A stretch of DNA of 8,241 bases, from assembly GCA_900757385.1 (NCBI GenBank), contig CAAENO010000088.1, forward strand, positions 1-8,241. The letters are read 5' to 3'. The notes beneath the pieces were generated by a model. That model ran no database searches, was not told the origin of the DNA, and saw nothing but the letters and a program-made list of their open reading frames with translations. This document shows, one piece after another, positions 5,868 through 8,241 of this stretch (its first letter is position 1; each line of letters begins with the position of its first letter). The DNA comes from an uncultured Collinsella sp. (GTDB taxonomy: Bacteria > Actinomycetota > Coriobacteriia > Coriobacteriales > Coriobacteriaceae). A program made the position numbers and the translations under genes.

Positions 5868-7814
5868 CTAGAACGTTCCGCCGCCGCCTCCGCCGACGCC
5901 GCCACCGCCGCCACCGGAAAAGCCGCCGCCGCTGCCGCCGCTCGAGCTATCGGAACTCGAAGCCAGCTCGCGGATGGTCTCGTGGTACACATCGTTGAAC
6001 GAATCGAGCGGGGACTCGTTGCCGTAGTGATGGTAATACCACCAGTAGCAGGGGTAGTTGTCGTAGAAATCGTCGCTGTTGCGCAGGTCCGCAGGCACGG
6101 CCTCGGCCAGCTGTCGCAGCACTTCTTTCGAAACGCCCAGGGCAACGCCCATCACCAGCAGTTTGTTCCACAAGATCAGGTCGCTGGGGACGGCCTCCTT
6201 CAGACGCGTAAAGTCCTCGAGCCAATGCTTGAGCGCCTTGCAGCGAGCCGCCACCTCGGCGCCCTCCGGCGTGTAACGGCGGAAGGTGCAGCTCAGGACA
6301 AAGCCCACGATCGTGACGGGGATCGAAATCATAGCGGCACCGACGTTGGCGTCCGCAAAGTCGGTATAGAACAGAGAGCCCAAAATGCCAAAGACAATGA
6401 TGATGCCGAGAACCAGGCCGGCCACCATCGCGATAGTGCCATCCGATGCGATAAACTCGCACTCCTCCAGCTTTCCCTTAACCGTGCTCTGATAGTCCTC
6501 GAGCTTGTCGCCAACAGATTCAGTACGCTCGCTGGCATACTCCTCCAGCTCGCTAAACGTGCGCGAACGGACGCCGTCTTTATCGGGCTTAACGCCAGCG
6601 AAGAAGACCTTGAGCACGTCGCGATCGATGCCGTCCTTCTCGGCAGCCTTCCAGGCCTCGTCGGTCACTGTGATGCGATACGTCTGCTCCTCTTTTTCGC
6701 GACGGAGCAGACCCTTCTTCTTGGTCTCGGTCGCTTCTTCCAGCTTGATCACGCGGTCGTCGGTCAGCTTCATCAGCGTGGCGATATATGCCTGATCGGG
6801 CACGTCGTTCCAGCTCATAAGAGCTGCAAGCACCGCGGGATGGTCGGCCGAGGGCACATCGCGGAAGTACTCGTCTTGGAAGAGCGGCTTGGGCTTGGGC
6901 CTGCGCAGCTTGAGCATCACGATCACACCGGTATAGGCAACCGCCACAACAACACATACCACGGCAATCGCGCTGGCAACCGCACGCGCATGCTCACGGC
7001 GGGCGTTAGCTTCGTCGGCCCATTCCTTCTCTTCGCTCAGGATCGTTGACATGCGATCTTCGCCCGAAGCGGCAAGCTGCGGCACCCAGTCGCTGGGGAA
7101 GGCGATGCGTGCCTCGGCGAACTCGCCCTCGTGCACGCACGGAATGGTGTAGGTGACCATGGGTTCGTCCGCATCGAGCGATACGTCGCCCGTCAGCGGG
7201 CCGTGGCCCCATGCGCGGAAGTTATCGCCCTTGACGGCCGCCGTCCCCGCGGCGGCGTTTGCGAAATAGACTTCCATCTCGACATCGTCGGAATCCGCGG
7301 ACCAGCCGTCACCCACGAACTTCCAGTAGAGCTCGGCGGTATCGGCCCAGTTCATAACCGCACCGGTCATGGTGTAGCTCACGTAGTAGATTGCGCTGTC
7401 GCCGCTCTCGTGAGGGCTGAACACCTTGATCTTTACGCCGCCGTCGGACTGCTCAACCGTATAGACGCCGTCGTCGCCTTTGTTTGCGCTGTCGACCTTG
7501 TTAAACGCGGTGTCGTCTTCCTCGACGCTCAGCACATCGACGCCCGCCGTGCCGCCCTGCTGGTTGGTGCCCGTATTGATATCCCAATACACGCCGTTGA
7601 TATCGTCGTCGAAATCAAACTGGCGTCCCTCGACAACGGTCAGCGAGCCATCGGCCTCAACCGTGGCACCGATATAGGTTTGGCTCATGGAGTAGCCGTC
7701 GGCGTGCGCGACGGCAGGCAGCAGCAACAACGCAAGCGCGACGAGTGCGCAGACGGAAGCGAATCGCGCAAACAGGCGGCGCTGCCGACAGGGCTTGGCA
7801 ACGGGGGCGTTCAT
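5868..7814 (-). CDS. DUF2207 (YciQ-like) predicted membrane protein
   Basis: A 648-residue membrane protein of the DUF2207 family, whose biochemical role is unknown. A signal peptide is clear (basic QRRLFAR, hydrophobic 17-33, likely cleavage after VAHA at 35-38). The outside domain (about 40-275) is rich in beta strands and aromatics, as in the family. A membrane helix spans about 279-301, followed by basic KLRRPKPKP and a cytoplasmic region (about 303-455) with LFQDEYFRDVPSADHPAVLAALMSW. Two more helices lie at about 458-484 and 492-510. The family-typical LWNKLLVMGVALGVSKEV is at 548-565. The tail is aromatic (DFYDNYPCYWWYYHHYG, 582-598) and then glycine-rich (626-646), ending TF; glycine-rich ends are normal in this family. 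ATG at 7814 has AAGGA seven bases upstream and starts the signal peptide; the frame is open further upstream without support. Repeats flank the gene on both sides. Confidence 0.92.
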   Translation of the reverse strand: MNAPVAKPCRQRRLFARFASVCALVALALLLLPAVAHADGYSMSQTYIGATVEADGSLTVVEGRQFDFDDDINGVYWDINTGTNQQGGTAGVDVLSVEEDDTAFNKVDSANKGDDGVYTVEQSDGGVKIKVFSPHESGDSAIYYVSYTMTGAVMNWADTAELYWKFVGDGWSADSDDVEMEVYFANAAAGTAAVKGDNFRAWGHGPLTGDVSLDADEPMVTYTIPCVHEGEFAEARIAFPSDWVPQLAASGEDRMSTILSEEKEWADEANARREHARAVASAIAVVCVVVAVAYTGVIVMLKLRRPKPKPLFQDEYFRDVPSADHPAVLAALMSWNDVPDQAYIATLMKLTDDRVIKLEEATETKKKGLLRREKEEQTYRITVTDEAWKAAEKDGIDRDVLKVFFAGVKPDKDGVRSRTFSELEEYASERTESVGDKLEDYQSTVKGKLEECEFIASDGTIAMVAGLVLGIIIVFGILGSLFYTDFADANVGAAMISIPVTIVGFVLSCTFRRYTPEGAEVAARCKALKHWLEDFTRLKEAVPSDLILWNKLLVMGVALGVSKEVLRQLAEAVPADLRNSDDFYDNYPCYWWYYHHYGNESPLDSFNDVYHETIRELASSSDSSSGGSGGGFSGGGGGGVGGGGGGTF

Positions 7815-7938
7815 AGGCACATCCTTTGTCTGTGATACCAGTAGCGTCATTGTCCCACGTTTGCGGCTGCACATGACGAACATCTCGGCAACCGGAGCAG
7901 CAAACGGGACAAAAGTCACCCTCCCCGCACCCCGGCGG

Positions 7939-7969
7939 CTAGTCATTGGGGACGTTCTTAAATGACTAG
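7939..7969 (-). repeat. Interspersed palindromic repeat, copy C (inverted copy of A)
   Basis: Positions 7941-7969 are the exact reverse complement of copy A (29 of 29 bases) about 2.5 kb away. Here two more bases complete the symmetry: CTAGTCATT (7939-7947) pairs perfectly with AATGACTAG (7961-7969). It lies about 125 bases upstream of the DUF2207 start. Confidence 0.85.
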
Positions 7970-7986
7970 TCATTAGGGACACCCTT
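7968..7986 (-). repeat. Degenerate palindromic repeat, copy D
   Basis: This begins inside the last two bases of copy C and repeats AGTCATT-GGGACA-CTT, agreeing with the inverted copy B consensus at 16 of 19 positions before the match is lost. It is probably a decayed or truncated unit forming a tandem pair with C, as A and B do on the left. Confidence 0.55.
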
Positions 7987-8040
7987 GGCATGGCCAGTGC
8001 CAGCAATAGATACCACTTCACAGCTCCGTCACAGGTGTAG

Positions 8041-8134
8041 CGGCTTTGTGTGGGCGCGGCACGCGCTGATTGAGCCGCCAACCGAGGGGCATAAAGCAGT
8101 TGAGCGAAAACGGTTGCCCCTTTCCCGTTCGCTC
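8041..8134 (+). other. Gene-free segment with nested dyads, possible structured RNA
   Basis: No supported gene lies between the repeats at 7986 and the terminator at 8161. The segment holds several dyads: CGGCT (8041-8045) with AGCCG (8073-8077), enclosing GCGCG (8054-8058) with CGCGC (8062-8066); GGGGCA (8086-8091) with TGCCCC (8115-8120); and, competing with it, GAGCGAA (8102-8108) with TTCGCTC (8128-8134). It matches no RNA family I can recognise. A weak TTGGCA at 7985-7990 could be a -35 element, but the matching -10 is poor. Confidence 0.25.
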
Positions 8135-8160
8135 GAGGATCATGTCCCCCTTTTCCGCGG

Positions 8161-8203
8161 AAACCCCGGCAGTTGCGAAGAGCTGCCGGGGTTTCTGTCG
8201 TTT
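8161..8203 (+). terminator. Strong Rho-independent terminator
   Basis: A perfect 12-bp stem, AAACCCCGGCAG (8161-8172) with CTGCCGGGGTTT (8183-8194), is followed on the plus strand by CTGTCGTTT. The minus-strand tail is CCGCGGAAAAG, less typical. No plus-strand gene precedes it closely, so it either ends a short untranslated transcript or acts mainly on a minus-strand gene to the right of the window. Confidence 0.8.
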
Positions 8204-8241
8204 GAGGGGTTGGGCTGGCGGGCGGCGATCGAGCTGTCGAG

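Noticed and set aside
5871..5950. GGN/CCG triplet repeat as a separate repeat feature
   Set aside because: It encodes the glycine-rich tail expected at the end of DUF2207 proteins.
5697..7049. Open frame of 450 codons on the plus strand
   Set aside because: It is antisense to the DUF2207 gene and begins inside the repeat element. Its alanine-rich stretch is the complement of the glycine-rich tail.
7815..8081. Upstream extension of the DUF2207 frame by 89 codons
   Set aside because: The extension would run through the repeats and bury the signal peptide. The ATG at 7814 has a good ribosome site and starts a normal signal peptide.

Overview
The window is GC-rich bacterial DNA. The PurH, the OmpR-type regulator and the DUF2207 membrane protein, together with base composition and intergenic repeat style, suggest a gut actinobacterium of the Coriobacteriia, most likely Collinsella or a close relative. 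That assignment is an inference from sequence character; no ribosomal RNA or other marker gene is present. Six protein genes are supported, five on the minus strand and one on the plus strand.

Left part (1-2076): a strong plus-strand terminator for a gene lying outside the window is followed by two near-identical dyad repeats. Next comes a two-component pair on the minus strand: an OmpR-family response regulator (1228-1899) and, nine bases downstream of it, a short two-helix histidine kinase of the BceS/GraS intramembrane-sensing type (175-1218). The ABC transporter that normally accompanies this type is not in the window.

Middle (2077-5416): an unrecognised 243-residue protein gene (2077-2808), a minus-strand terminator, and a complete purH (2890-4497), which performs the last two steps of IMP synthesis. 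purH is divergent from a GNAT acetyltransferase gene (4775-5416, plus). Their shared 277-base upstream region holds two adjacent perfect inverted repeats.

Right part (5417-8241): a DUF2207 (YciQ-like) membrane protein gene (5868-7814, minus) sits between copies of a short palindromic repeat. Two copies lie on its left and one exact plus one degenerate copy lie on its right in the opposite orientation. The left gap also holds an AT-rich segment of about 229 bases bounded by 32-base inverted repeats with a 17-base identical core and a terminator-like hairpin inside, which looks like a non-autonomous (MITE-like) element. The far right has no gene but contains nested dyads and a strong terminator, so it may hold the end of a transcript or a small RNA.

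The genes do not form one pathway. The window reads as ordinary chromosomal housekeeping and sensing genes separated by repeat-rich intergenic regions. The least explained material is the repeats around the DUF2207 gene and the paired dyads at the left end; I see no evidence for a novel multi-gene system.
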